Below, piece by piece: positions 40,713 through 48,360 of a DNA stretch of 64,000 nt. Within the stretch, counting starts at the first letter, position 1. Every line of letters starts with the position of its first letter. Source of the stretch: Prauserella flavalba (GTDB taxonomy: Bacteria; Actinomycetota; Actinomycetes; Mycobacteriales; Pseudonocardiaceae); NCBI RefSeq assembly GCF_003202235.1, contig NZ_MASU01000008.1:124001-188000 (forward strand), written 5' to 3'. The notes beneath the pieces were generated by a model, which made no database searches, was not told the origin of the DNA, and saw only the letters and a program-made list of their open reading frames with translations. The translations under genes were made by a program, and so were the position numbers.

Positions 40713-41393
40713 GTGCACCATCGATCGTCGCACCCGGAGCGACATCATCTGGTCATCGAGATCCCGCATTTGCGCAGCACCGTCGGCAGAGCACTCGTCA
40801 TCGCGCTCGAGACCGCGGTCATCCCCACCGTGTTGCTGATGTTGCTGCTGCACTACGTCGGACTGGTGGCCGGCCTGTGCGCGGTGCTCGGCTGGTGCGC
40901 CTTCGTGCTCGGCACCCGGCGCGCGCTCGGCAAGGAGATGCCGCGCACGCTGCTGCTCTGCGCCGGGATGCTCGCAGGCAAGGCCGCCTTCGCCCTGGTC
41001 ACATCGAGCGCCGTGGTGTATGTGCTGCAGCCCGCGGTCGGCTCGGTGCTCATGTTCCTGCTCTTCGTGGGCAGCGCGGCGCTCGGCAAACCCATCACGG
41101 AACGGCTCGCGCGGGATTTCGTGCAGCTGCCCGCCGAGGTGTACACGCACAAGGCCGTGCGGCGCGTCTTCGTCAACGTCGCCCTCATCTGGGGCGGTTC
41201 GCGGCTCATCGACGCCGCCATGACCGTCGGGTTCCTGCACTGGAGCGTCGAGGCCGGCCTGTTCTCCCGCGGCGTGCTCAGCGGCCTGCTGACCGCGCTC
41301 ACCATCGCGATCTGTGCCGGCCACGGCTGGCGCGCGCTGCGGCGGCTACCGGGAGTCACCCTGCGGCTCGGAGCGAAACCCGCCGTCGCGTGA
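40713..41393 (+). CDS. Uncharacterised multi-pass membrane protein (VC0807-like)
   Basis: A 226-residue protein with five or six hydrophobic segments (for example ALETAVIPTVLLMLLLHYVG and SSAVVYVLQPAVGSVLMFLL) and a conserved-looking GKPITERLARDFVQLP between helices. It resembles the VC0807 membrane family, whose function is unknown. GTG 40713 has GGAGG 8 nt upstream. It sits 40 nt after the DMT gene on the same strand and might be co-transcribed with it. I cannot propose a role. Confidence 0.6.
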   Translation: MHHRSSHPERHHLVIEIPHLRSTVGRALVIALETAVIPTVLLMLLLHYVGLVAGLCAVLGWCAFVLGTRRALGKEMPRTLLLCAGMLAGKAAFALVTSSAVVYVLQPAVGSVLMFLLFVGSAALGKPITERLARDFVQLPAEVYTHKAVRRVFVNVALIWGGSRLIDAAMTVGFLHWSVEAGLFSRGVLSGLLTALTIAICAGHGWRALRRLPGVTLRLGAKPAVA

Positions 41394-41438
41394 CCTTCGA
41401 CCCGCGCGCGCCCCTGGTCGGGCGTGATATACGGGATT

Positions 41439-42989
41439 GTGCTCACTGCGGGTTCGACCAGCAGCACGGGGCTGACGGACGGTAGCGCCGCCGGTTCGCT
41501 GCGGCGAGCCCGCTGGTGGGCCGAGCTTCTCCTCGGCCTCGGCCTGTTCGGTGTCTACCTGCTCATCAAGTTCCTGCCGCTGCCGGCCAACGTCGAGCGG
41601 GCGCAGGCCAACGGCGAGGCCATCCTCGCGCTCGAGCGGCTGGTGTCCCTGGACTTCGAGCTGCCCGTCAACCTGTGGCTCGCCGACCAGGGCTGGCTGC
41701 GTGTCGTGGCGAACTACGAGTACGCCTACACCTACATCGTCACCACGCTGATCCTGCTCGTGTGGGTGTTCGCGCGGCGCCCCGAGCACTACCGCTGGGT
41801 GCGCAACTCGTTCCTGTGGATGAACCTGCTCGCGCTCGGGGTGTTCTGGCTCTACCCGGTGGCGCCGCCGAGGATGCTGCCCGACGCCGGGTTCGTCGAC
41901 ACCGTCCGGCTCGGCCGCACGTGGGGCTCGTGGGGTTCGCCGATGGTGGACAACGCCAACCAGCTGGCGGCGATGCCGTCGCTGCACATCGGCTGGGCAC
42001 TGTGGGTGTCGGTGGTGCTCGCGCGCATCGCGGGCGGGTGGTTCGTGCAGGTCCTCAGCGCCGTGCACGTGCTGGTGACGTTCGTGGTCATCGTGGCCAC
42101 CGGCAACCACTACTGGCTCGACGCGGTGGGCGGGGCCGTGGTGGTGTGGCTCGGCATCGCGCTCACCGGCGCGGGCCGGAAGCGGGCGGACCGCCTCACC
42201 CCGGACGAGGCCCGCCTGCTGGCCACCGCGAACGGGTCGTGCGGCGCGCTCGTGCTGCTCGACACCTCGCGGGGGTCGCCGCCCGTGCCGGAGCAGGTGA
42301 AGGCCCTGGTGATGGCGCGGCTGGCCGGGCGTCCCCGGCTGCGGCAGCGCCCGCCCCGCCCCGGCCGGAGGAGACGGCGCTGGCTCGAACATCCCCGGCC
42401 GGACTGGGCGTGGCACGTGCCCGTGTTCGACGTGTCCCGGCCAGGGGGCACCGTCGCGCTGTACCGGCTCGTCGCGGACCTCGCCGTCCAGCCGCTGCCC
42501 GGCGACCGCCCGCTGTGGCGCGTCGCCGTGGTGACCGGGGTGGCCGACGACGTCGCCGCCCTGGTGATGCTCGTGCATCCCGCGCTCGCCGGCGAGGCCG
42601 GTGCGCTGGAGCTGACGTTCGACCTGCTCGGCGGCACGCCCGTGCCGGGCGCGCAGGGACGACGGTCCACGTCGGCGCCGCCTCCTCCCGGCGGCCTGGA
42701 GTTCACCGCGTGGTGTCCCGGCGAGGGCGACCCGCGGGCCCTGTCCCGCGCGCTGGGGCGGCCCGTGCCGGTGCTGACCGGCCCGGCGGGTGACCTGCGT
42801 TTCGGCGAGCTGCCCGTCACGGCGGTGGTTCCGGTGCCGCTGCCCGGCGAGGGCGTGTCGGCCGTGGCGCTCGACCGGGGCGCGGCGCCCACCGTCGGCG
42901 TGGTCGCGGCCGACGGTGAGATCGACCGCTTCGGCGCCGAGATCCGCGCGGCGCTCGGTGAGCTCCGCCTAGACTCACGGCGTGGCTGA
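41439..42989 (+). CDS. PAP2-family phosphatase fused to a degenerate acyltransferase-like domain
   Basis: A 516-residue two-part protein. Residues about 20-245 form an integral-membrane PAP2 (Aur1/inositol-phosphotransferase-like) domain with MPSLHIGWALW and VATGNHYWLDAVGG, the His/Asp sites of this family. The C-terminal part (about 255-510) resembles wax ester synthase/DGAT enzymes: ALVMARLAGRPRLRQRPP, then PLWRVAVVTGVADDVAALVM and LVHPALAGEAGALEL. In that family the active site is HHxxxDG; here it reads HPALAGE, so the catalytic residues are lost. The fusion suggests a lipid-phosphate enzyme with a substrate-binding partner domain. GTG 41439 is used; GTG 41424 is possible. Confidence 0.72.
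   Translation: MLTAGSTSSTGLTDGSAAGSLRRARWWAELLLGLGLFGVYLLIKFLPLPANVERAQANGEAILALERLVSLDFELPVNLWLADQGWLRVVANYEYAYTYIVTTLILLVWVFARRPEHYRWVRNSFLWMNLLALGVFWLYPVAPPRMLPDAGFVDTVRLGRTWGSWGSPMVDNANQLAAMPSLHIGWALWVSVVLARIAGGWFVQVLSAVHVLVTFVVIVATGNHYWLDAVGGAVVVWLGIALTGAGRKRADRLTPDEARLLATANGSCGALVLLDTSRGSPPVPEQVKALVMARLAGRPRLRQRPPRPGRRRRRWLEHPRPDWAWHVPVFDVSRPGGTVALYRLVADLAVQPLPGDRPLWRVAVVTGVADDVAALVMLVHPALAGEAGALELTFDLLGGTPVPGAQGRRSTSAPPPPGGLEFTAWCPGEGDPRALSRALGRPVPVLTGPAGDLRFGELPVTAVVPVPLPGEGVSAVALDRGAAPTVGVVAADGEIDRFGAEIRAALGELRLDSRRG
42970..42975 (+). promoter_or_regulatory. -10 box TAGACT inside the end of the PAP2 fusion gene
   Basis: TAGACT lies 6 nt before GTG 42982, giving the small downstream gene a possible leaderless transcript even though it overlaps the PAP2 gene by 8 nt. 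Confidence 0.45.
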
Positions 42990-43302
42990 CACGGAGAGCA
43001 CCGAGAAGACCGAGGCCCCCACGGGCCGCCAGCTGGCCGCCGCGCGCGCGTTCGTCGCGGAGCACGGCAAGCCGTCGAAGGCCGTGGTCGAGCGCATCGG
43101 CAGGGCGGGAGCCAGGGTGGTGCTCGTCGGCGCGGACGGCGCGCTCGGCGACGTGGTGGTGCCCAGCCCGGAGACCGGCGAGGCGCTGGTGGAGGCCGTC
43201 GAGGACCTCGAGCCCGCCGCGTGGGACGCCGAGACGGTCAACGCCACGGTGATCGGTCCGGCGCACCGGCGCCGGATGGCGGTTTCGCGCCTCCGTCGGT
43301 GA
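42982..43302 (+). CDS. Conserved-looking small protein of unknown function
   Basis: A 106-residue acidic/basic cytoplasmic protein without membrane segments. It shows TGRQLAAARAFVAEHGKPSK, AGARVVLVGADGALGDVVVP and a basic C-terminus (AHRRRMAVSRLRR). I do not recognise a named domain. It overlaps the PAP2 gene by 8 nt and the ATP-grasp gene by 4 nt, which argues that it is real and co-expressed with both. A substrate or partner of the ATP-grasp ligase is one conceivable role, but nothing in the sequence shows it. Confidence 0.65.
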   Translation: MADTESTEKTEAPTGRQLAAARAFVAEHGKPSKAVVERIGRAGARVVLVGADGALGDVVVPSPETGEALVEAVEDLEPAAWDAETVNATVIGPAHRRRMAVSRLRR

Positions 43303-44174
43303 CGGCGCGGGCGATCCTCGTCGGCTGCGCGGGCCTGCCCGAGGGCGACGGCGACGAGGCGGGCGCCCAGCGGGCGCTCGCGGAGGTCGGGGTCGGTACG
43401 CGGTGGGCGGTGTGGGACGACCCCGCCGAGGACTTCACCGATGCCGATCTGGTGATCCTGCGCGCCACCTGGGACTACTCCGCGCGGCGGGACGCGTTCC
43501 TCGACTGGTGCGCGTCGGTGCCCTCGCTGCGCAACGACGTCGACGTGGTGCGGTGGAACACCGACAAGACCTACCTGCTCGACCTGGAGAACGCCGGGAT
43601 CCCGATCGTGCCGACCCGGCTCGTCGCGCCCGGTGCGGAGCCGGAGTGGCCCGAGACCGAGTTCGTCGTGAAGCCCTCGGTCGGCGCGGGCTCGCGGGGC
43701 GCCGCACGGTTCGCGGCGGAGGAACGGGAGCGGGCGCGGGCGCACCTGCGTTCGCTGCACGCCGGGGGCCGCTCGGTGCTCGTGCAGCCGTACCAGCGCG
43801 CCGTGGACGCCGAGGGTGAGACGGCGCTCGTGTTCTTCGGCGGCGGCTACTCGCACGCCTTCACCAAGGGCGCGATGCTGACGGGCGCGGCGGTGGACGA
43901 GTCCGGCCTGTTCGTGACCGAGAAGCTCGGCGTGACCCGGCCGGAGTCCGCCTACCGGGCGCTGGCGGAGGACGTGCTCGACGCCGTGGGCGGCTGGTTC
44001 GGCGCGGGCCGGTCCGGGCTGTTGTACGCGCGGATCGACCTGGTGCGCACCGAGGACGGCACGCCCGCGGTGCTGGAGGTGGAGCTGGCCGAGCCGAGCC
44101 TCGGCTTCGGTCAGGCGGGGCCGGGCGCGGCCGCGCGGTTCGCGTCCGCGGTGCGCCGCGACCTGCGCCGCTGA
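43299..44174 (+). CDS. ATP-grasp ligase (DcsG/RimK-like)
   Basis: A 291-residue ATP-grasp protein. The N-terminal part has LVILRATWDYSARRDAFLDW and VVRWNTDKTYLLDLENAGIP, a pattern shared with DcsG-type cyclo-ligases and glutathione-synthetase-like enzymes. Then come FVVKPSVGAGSRGA (ATP-binding Lys), LVQPYQRAVDAEGETALVFF, and the metal-binding end LLYARIDLVRTEDG with LEVELAEPSLGF. Such enzymes activate a carboxylate as acyl phosphate and attack it with an amine or similar. The substrate is unknown. GTG 43299 overlaps the previous stop by 4 nt. Confidence 0.75.
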   Translation: MTARAILVGCAGLPEGDGDEAGAQRALAEVGVGTRWAVWDDPAEDFTDADLVILRATWDYSARRDAFLDWCASVPSLRNDVDVVRWNTDKTYLLDLENAGIPIVPTRLVAPGAEPEWPETEFVVKPSVGAGSRGAARFAAEERERARAHLRSLHAGGRSVLVQPYQRAVDAEGETALVFFGGGYSHAFTKGAMLTGAAVDESGLFVTEKLGVTRPESAYRALAEDVLDAVGGWFGAGRSGLLYARIDLVRTEDGTPAVLEVELAEPSLGFGQAGPGAAARFASAVRRDLRR

Positions 44175-44239
44175 ACTTCGCGAAAGATCTTCAGCCGGAC
44201 GTCACCGTACGGTCAGCCTGCCACGCTTGGCTGTCGATC

Positions 44240-45199
44240 ATGCGAAGTTTCCGGAAAGCATGGCTGGTCCCGCTCCTCGCCGCCCTGACCGTGGCGGCAC
44301 CGCTGCCCGCGACGGCCGCCGAGCGCGGCGGGGACGCGGGCTCGATCGTCATCACCGAGCAGGCGTCGCGGCGGATCCTGGTGCTGCCCGCCGACCAGGA
44401 CGCGTGGAACGCCAGGGAGTTCACGTGGTCCTGGGCGCCCAGCGCCGCCAACGGGCTCGGTGACCTGGTCTCGGCGTGGACCAACCCCGACGAGGCGAAG
44501 CTCACCGAGCGCGACGGGCAGCGGTACCTGATGACGACCGCGTCCGGCGGGCTCGCCGCGGTGGTGCCCTACCCGCAGGGCACCGGGGCGTACTGGGCGG
44601 CCGACGTCGGCGCGCCGAGCAACCCGCACAGCATCGAGCTGCTGCCGGACGGCAACGTCGCCGTGGCCGCGAGCACGGGCGGCTGGCTGCGCGTCTACAC
44701 CGCCTCGCAGGGGCCGAGGTCCACGCACTACGCCGAGTACCCGCTCGTCGGCGGGCACGGCGCCGTCTGGGACGACCGGGCGAAGGTGCTGTGGGCGCTC
44801 GGCACCCACGAGCTGGTGGCCCTGCGCGTCGGTGGCACGCCCGCCGAGCCGGTGCTGACCCCCGAGCGCGTCCACCCGCTGCCCAGCAGGGGCGGGCACG
44901 ACCTGCAGCCGGTGCCGGGCGAGCCGGGGCAGTTGTGGGTGACCACGGAATCCGAGGTGCTGCGGTTCGACAAGCACACGGGCCGGTTCTCGAAGCACCA
45001 CCCGGGCGCACGGGCGATCAGCGAGGACCACGTCAAGAGCGTGACCACCAACCCGGAGACGGGCCAGGTGCTCACGGTCTCGCCGCAGGAGGGCCACCTG
45101 TGCACGTGGTGCAGCGACACCGTGGACCTCGACCTGCCGCACGGCGAGCTCACGCTGCACGGCGCCTGGATCTACAAGGCCCGCTGGTGGAACGACTGA
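44240..45199 (+). CDS. Secreted protein, DUF6528-like (beta-propeller type)
   Basis: A 319-residue exported protein with a signal peptide (basic start MRSFRKAW, hydrophobic core, cleavage near ATAAE at about residue 27). The mature part has repeated short strands typical of propeller-like folds: SIVITEQASRRILVLPAD, NPHSIELLPDGNVAVAAS, GGHGAVWDDRAKVLWALGTH and HDLQPVPGEPGQLWVTTE. I associate it with DUF6528, whose function is unknown. Two Cys (LCTWCSD) near the C-terminus could form a disulfide or bind a ligand. It stands alone, 65 nt after the ATP-grasp gene, and ends at a hairpin. Confidence 0.7.
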   Translation: MRSFRKAWLVPLLAALTVAAPLPATAAERGGDAGSIVITEQASRRILVLPADQDAWNAREFTWSWAPSAANGLGDLVSAWTNPDEAKLTERDGQRYLMTTASGGLAAVVPYPQGTGAYWAADVGAPSNPHSIELLPDGNVAVAASTGGWLRVYTASQGPRSTHYAEYPLVGGHGAVWDDRAKVLWALGTHELVALRVGGTPAEPVLTPERVHPLPSRGGHDLQPVPGEPGQLWVTTESEVLRFDKHTGRFSKHHPGARAISEDHVKSVTTNPETGQVLTVSPQEGHLCTWCSDTVDLDLPHGELTLHGAWIYKARWWND

Positions 45200-45210
45200 C
45201 CTCCCGCTGT

Positions 45211-45251
45211 GCGAACGGCCCGGCCCCCCGTGCGGGGACCGGGCCGTTCGC
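45211..45251. terminator. Hairpin terminator between convergent genes
   Basis: 13-nt arms GCGAACGGCCCGG (45211-45223) and CCGGGCCGTTCGC (45239-45251) pair perfectly, with an inner CCCCG/CGGGG stem. It lies between the secreted protein gene and the desaturase end. It does not belong to the AAGGCCACC family. Confidence 0.7.
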
Positions 45252-45263
45252 CGTCTCGGTTGC

Positions 45264-46205
45264 TCAGGCGGTGACGCGCTTGGCCGCGACGCGCTCCGGC
45301 TTGGGCCAGCGGACGTTGTGGGCCCAGCCGAGCTTCTCGAAGATCCAGATCAGCCGCGCGGACACGTCGATCTGGCCACGCAGCACGCCGTGGCGGGCGC
45401 ACGTCGGGTCGGCGTGGTGGGAGTTGTGCCACGACTCGCCCATCGACAGGATCGCGAGCGGCCAGAAGTTCGCGGCCTTGTCCCTGCTCATGAAGGGACG
45501 CTCGCCGAACATGTGGCAGATCGAGTTCACCGACCAGGTCACGTGGTGCAGGAAGGCGATGCGCACGAGCCCGGCCCAGAAGAACGCCGTCACGGCGCCC
45601 CACCACGACCAGGTGAGCAGGCCGCCGAGCACGGCGGGCAGCGCGAGGCTCAGGGTGATCCACAGCCAGAAGTAGCGGTTGACGACGCGCAGGTCGTTGT
45701 CGGCCAGCAGGTCCGGCGCGAAGCGCTCGTAGTTGGTGACCTCACGCTTGAACATCCAGCCCATGTGGGCGTGCCAGAAGCCGCGGGCCAGCGCCATCGG
45801 CGACGAGCCGAACAGCCACGGCGAGTGCGGGTCGCCCTCGCGGTCGGCGAACGCGTGGTGCCTGCGGTGGCTGGCGACCCAGAAGATCACCGAGCCCTGC
45901 ACGGCCATGCTGCCCGCGATGGCGAGCGCCACGCGCAGCGCACGGTTGGTCTTGAACGCGCCGTGGGTGAAGTAGCGGTGGTAGCCGACGGTGACGCCGA
46001 GCGTCGCGACCGTGTAGAACACGGCCGCCAGCACCAGGTCGACCCAGCTCAGTCCCCAGCCCCACGCGAAGGGGACCGCGGCGACCAGAGCGACGAACGG
46101 AATCAGCAGGAATGCCTTCAGCACGATCATCTGGCCGGTCGTTCGCTCGTCGCCGATGATCGGCTTCGGTTCGGATTTGGCTCCGGACACGCTTGCGGTG
46201 CTCAT
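45264..46205 (-). CDS. Acyl-CoA/fatty acid delta-9-type desaturase
   Basis: A membrane di-iron desaturase introducing a double bond in long-chain acyl groups. The 313-residue protein has four hydrophobic helices and the three His boxes: GYHRYFTH (about residues 75-82), SHRRHH (about 112-117) and ESWHNSHH (about 254-261). It resembles DesA3-like and stearoyl-CoA desaturases. ATG 46205. Its promoter should lie in the 155 bp towards ctaA; no regulator gene is adjacent. Confidence 0.92.
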   Translation of the reverse strand: MSTASVSGAKSEPKPIIGDERTTGQMIVLKAFLLIPFVALVAAVPFAWGWGLSWVDLVLAAVFYTVATLGVTVGYHRYFTHGAFKTNRALRVALAIAGSMAVQGSVIFWVASHRRHHAFADREGDPHSPWLFGSSPMALARGFWHAHMGWMFKREVTNYERFAPDLLADNDLRVVNRYFWLWITLSLALPAVLGGLLTWSWWGAVTAFFWAGLVRIAFLHHVTWSVNSICHMFGERPFMSRDKAANFWPLAILSMGESWHNSHHADPTCARHGVLRGQIDVSARLIWIFEKLGWAHNVRWPKPERVAAKRVTA

Positions 46206-46360
46206 GGTTCGGTGCGACCTCGCATCGGATGAAAGGGTTCTGGTGGGGAGCGGACTCGATCATTCGGACAAATACCCGGTCACGCTAGAGCGTAACGGCG
46301 TGGACCATCACACACGCGCCGTCGGGATGACGACCGTGTGACGGGCCGAGGACGCCCGCG

Positions 46361-47335
46361 TTAGCGGGAGCCCGCGGGGGAGGCCTCGGCGGGGGCGGGG
46401 GAGAAGCTGGTCACGGGGCCGCGGTCCCTGGCCGCGCACCACAGGGCCGCCGTGGTCACGATGACGGCGGCCGAGCCGAGGACGTGGAACGAGACGAGTG
46501 CCTCCGGCACGCCCAGCGCGTACTGGACGCTGCCGAGCGCGCCCTGGGCGAGTGCGACCACCCAGACGACCGTGTAGCGGCGCCAGAGCTGCTTCGGCGC
46601 GCCCGCGCGCAGCCACTGCAGGCCGAGCACGGCCAGCACGATCAGGTACACCGCGAGCAGGCTGCCGTGGACGAACGTGAGCGTCTCGATGGGCGCCTGC
46701 AGCCGGGGGGTGTCGGGGTCGCCGCCGTGCGGTCCGGCGCCCGTGACGGTGGTGCCGGCGACGAGGACGCCCGCCATCGCGGCGACGAGCGTCACGAGCA
46801 GGGCCTTGCCGCTCTCGGCGACGCGCCAGCGCGGCCGCTCGTCGCCCTCGTTGAAGGCGTGCAGAAGCAGGGTGGCGAGCCACACCAGGACCGTCGAGGC
46901 GAGGAAGTGGATGGCGACCGTCCACCAGAGCAGGCCCGTGAGCACGGTCATGCCGCCGATGACGGCCTGCGCGACGACGCCGCCGGGCATGGTCCAGGCG
47001 AGCTTGACGAGGCGCTTGCGCTCGGGGTGGTCGAGCTGGATCCGCCAGGCCGCGAGCACGCAGAGTGCGGCGACGATGCCGACCACGCCGGTGAGCAGGC
47101 GGTTGCCGAACTCGATCCACTGCGTGAGCGTCTCATACTCGGGGTGGGAGACGGGGAACATGCTGCCCTCGAAGCACTGGGGCCACGTCGGGCACCCGAG
47201 GCCGGACCCGGTGACCCGCACGACCGACCCGGTGACCCCGATGCCGCCCTGGGTGACGATGGCGGCGATCGCGAGGGCCCGCTGCACCGCCTTGGAGGGG
47301 TACGGCAGCCGGGCGACGAGGGAACTCAGTTGCAC
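46361..47335 (-). CDS. ctaA: Heme A synthase (CtaA/COX15)
   Basis: Oxidises the heme O methyl group to formyl for cytochrome aa3. The 324-residue protein has about eight membrane helices and conserved His-bearing stretches: GGIGVTGSVVRVTGSGLGCP then WPQCFEGSMFP, WIEFGNRLLTGVVG, VAIHFLAS, FVHGSLLAVY and LVSFHVLGSA. Two Cys near the N-terminal loop are typical. GTG 47335 follows a TACTAT box by 8 nt. Upstream lie three short repeats and a hairpin. It works with CtaB (34415-35395). Confidence 0.94.
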   Translation of the reverse strand: MQLSSLVARLPYPSKAVQRALAIAAIVTQGGIGVTGSVVRVTGSGLGCPTWPQCFEGSMFPVSHPEYETLTQWIEFGNRLLTGVVGIVAALCVLAAWRIQLDHPERKRLVKLAWTMPGGVVAQAVIGGMTVLTGLLWWTVAIHFLASTVLVWLATLLLHAFNEGDERPRWRVAESGKALLVTLVAAMAGVLVAGTTVTGAGPHGGDPDTPRLQAPIETLTFVHGSLLAVYLIVLAVLGLQWLRAGAPKQLWRRYTVVWVVALAQGALGSVQYALGVPEALVSFHVLGSAAVIVTTAALWCAARDRGPVTSFSPAPAEASPAGSR

Positions 47336-47343
47336 GACACTAG

Positions 47344-47349
47344 ATAGTA
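47344..47349 (-). promoter_or_regulatory. -10 box TACTAT for ctaA
   Basis: On the minus strand TACTAT is followed by 8 nt and then GTG 47335. It overlaps by 3 bp the first of three 33-bp repeats, so the repeats occupy the upstream promoter region. Confidence 0.45.
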
Positions 47350-47480
47350 GAGCGGCGCGAAGCGCCTCCGTTTGGGTGGGGGAGGGGAAGTGGCTGGCCA
47401 GTAGAGCGGCGCGAAGCGCCTCCGTTTGGGTGGTGGGGGGAGACGGGTGGGGAGTAGAGCGGCGCGAAGCGCCTCCGTCT
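47347..47480. repeat. Three spaced copies of a 27-33-bp hairpin-bearing repeat upstream of ctaA
   Basis: Copies at 47347-47379 and 47401-47433 are identical over 33 bp. A third at 47454-47480 keeps 27 bp with one change near its end. Each contains GGCGC-GAA-GCGCC, a 5-bp stem with a GAA loop, inside GTAGAGC...CTCCG. Start-to-start spacing is 54 and 53 bp. They lie between the ctaA start and the ABC operon terminator. No spacer similarity suggests CRISPR. Confidence 0.8.
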
Positions 47481-47486
47481 GACGGC

Positions 47487-47535
47487 CCCCAAGGCCACCT
47501 TGGGTGCGTTCAACGCACCCAAGGTGGCCTTGGGG
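47487..47535 (-). terminator. Long perfect hairpin after the ABC transporter operon (family copy 5, variant stem)
   Basis: 24-nt arms (47487-47510 and 47512-47535) pair around one C. The middle of the stem is TTGGGT/ACCCAA instead of TTTGTT/AACAAA, both sides having changed together. It lies 27 nt beyond the permease stop (47563) in the direction of transcription; the next gene (ctaA) is on the same strand, so here it acts in a head-to-tail setting. Confidence 0.72.
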
Positions 47536-47562
47536 CAGGTATGTGAGCTTCTGGTTGGCCCG

Positions 47563-48360
47563 TTACGTGAGCTTGGTGGTGCGGGTGGCGAGGGCGCCGG
47601 CGGCGGCGGCCCAGACGGCCAGCGTGGCCACGGCGTCCCAGGCGAACGTGCCGTCCACGAGCGCCGTGCGCAGGCCCTCCGCGAGCGCGCCCGAAGGCAG
47701 CAGGGCCACCAGCTCACCGAGCACGCCGGGCAGCGACGACGGCGCCATCAGGATCCCGCCCGCGAGCAGCAGCACGAACCACACGATGTTGGCCAGCGCC
47801 AGCACGGCCTCCGCCCGCAGCGCCCCGCCGAGCAGCACGCCGAGCGCGCCGAAGGCGAGCGTGCCGAGCACGAGCAGCACCACCGCCGCCCCGATGCCCT
47901 CGGCCGAGGGCGACCAGCCGAGCAGCGCCGCGACGATCCCGAGCGCCACGACCTGCAGGAGCACCACGACCAAGGCGGCCACGAGCCGTCCGGCCACGAG
48001 CAGCCAGCGCGGCAGCGCGGTGGCGGAGAGGCGCTTGAGCACGCCGTAGCGGCGGTCGAAGCCGAGCGCGATGGCCTGGCCGGTGAACGCCGACGACATC
48101 ACGGCCAGCGCGAGGATCCTCGGCGTGACCCAGTCGACCCGGGACAGCGAACCCAGCTCGCCGGTGGGCAGGAAGTCGAGCAGGCTCAGGCCCACGAGCA
48201 GTGCCAGCGGGATGAGCAGCGTGAGCAGGATCTGCTCGCCGTGGCGCAGCGTGAGACTCGTCTCGATCCGCGCGTGGGTGAGCAGCATGCGCGGGTGGCT
48301 GCCCGCGCCGGGGGCGGGGGTGAACGTGCCGGGCTCGAACCGGGTGCCTGTCGCCGTCAC
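47563..48360 (-). CDS. ABC-2 type exporter permease
   Basis: A 265-residue membrane protein with six helices. A polar N-terminus is followed by ILLTLLIPLALLVGLSLLDF, then VMSSAFTGQAIALGFDRRYG with GVLKRLSATALPRW, the cytoplasmic signature of ABC-2 permeases, and four further helices. GTG 48360 overlaps the ATPase stop by 4 nt, so the pair forms one exporter. Family members export drugs, lipids or antibiotics; the substrate is unknown. The equivalent pair lies near ctaA and mptB in mycobacteria. Confidence 0.87.
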   Translation of the reverse strand: MTATGTRFEPGTFTPAPGAGSHPRMLLTHARIETSLTLRHGEQILLTLLIPLALLVGLSLLDFLPTGELGSLSRVDWVTPRILALAVMSSAFTGQAIALGFDRRYGVLKRLSATALPRWLLVAGRLVAALVVVLLQVVALGIVAALLGWSPSAEGIGAAVVLLVLGTLAFGALGVLLGGALRAEAVLALANIVWFVLLLAGGILMAPSSLPGVLGELVALLPSGALAEGLRTALVDGTFAWDAVATLAVWAAAAGALATRTTKLT

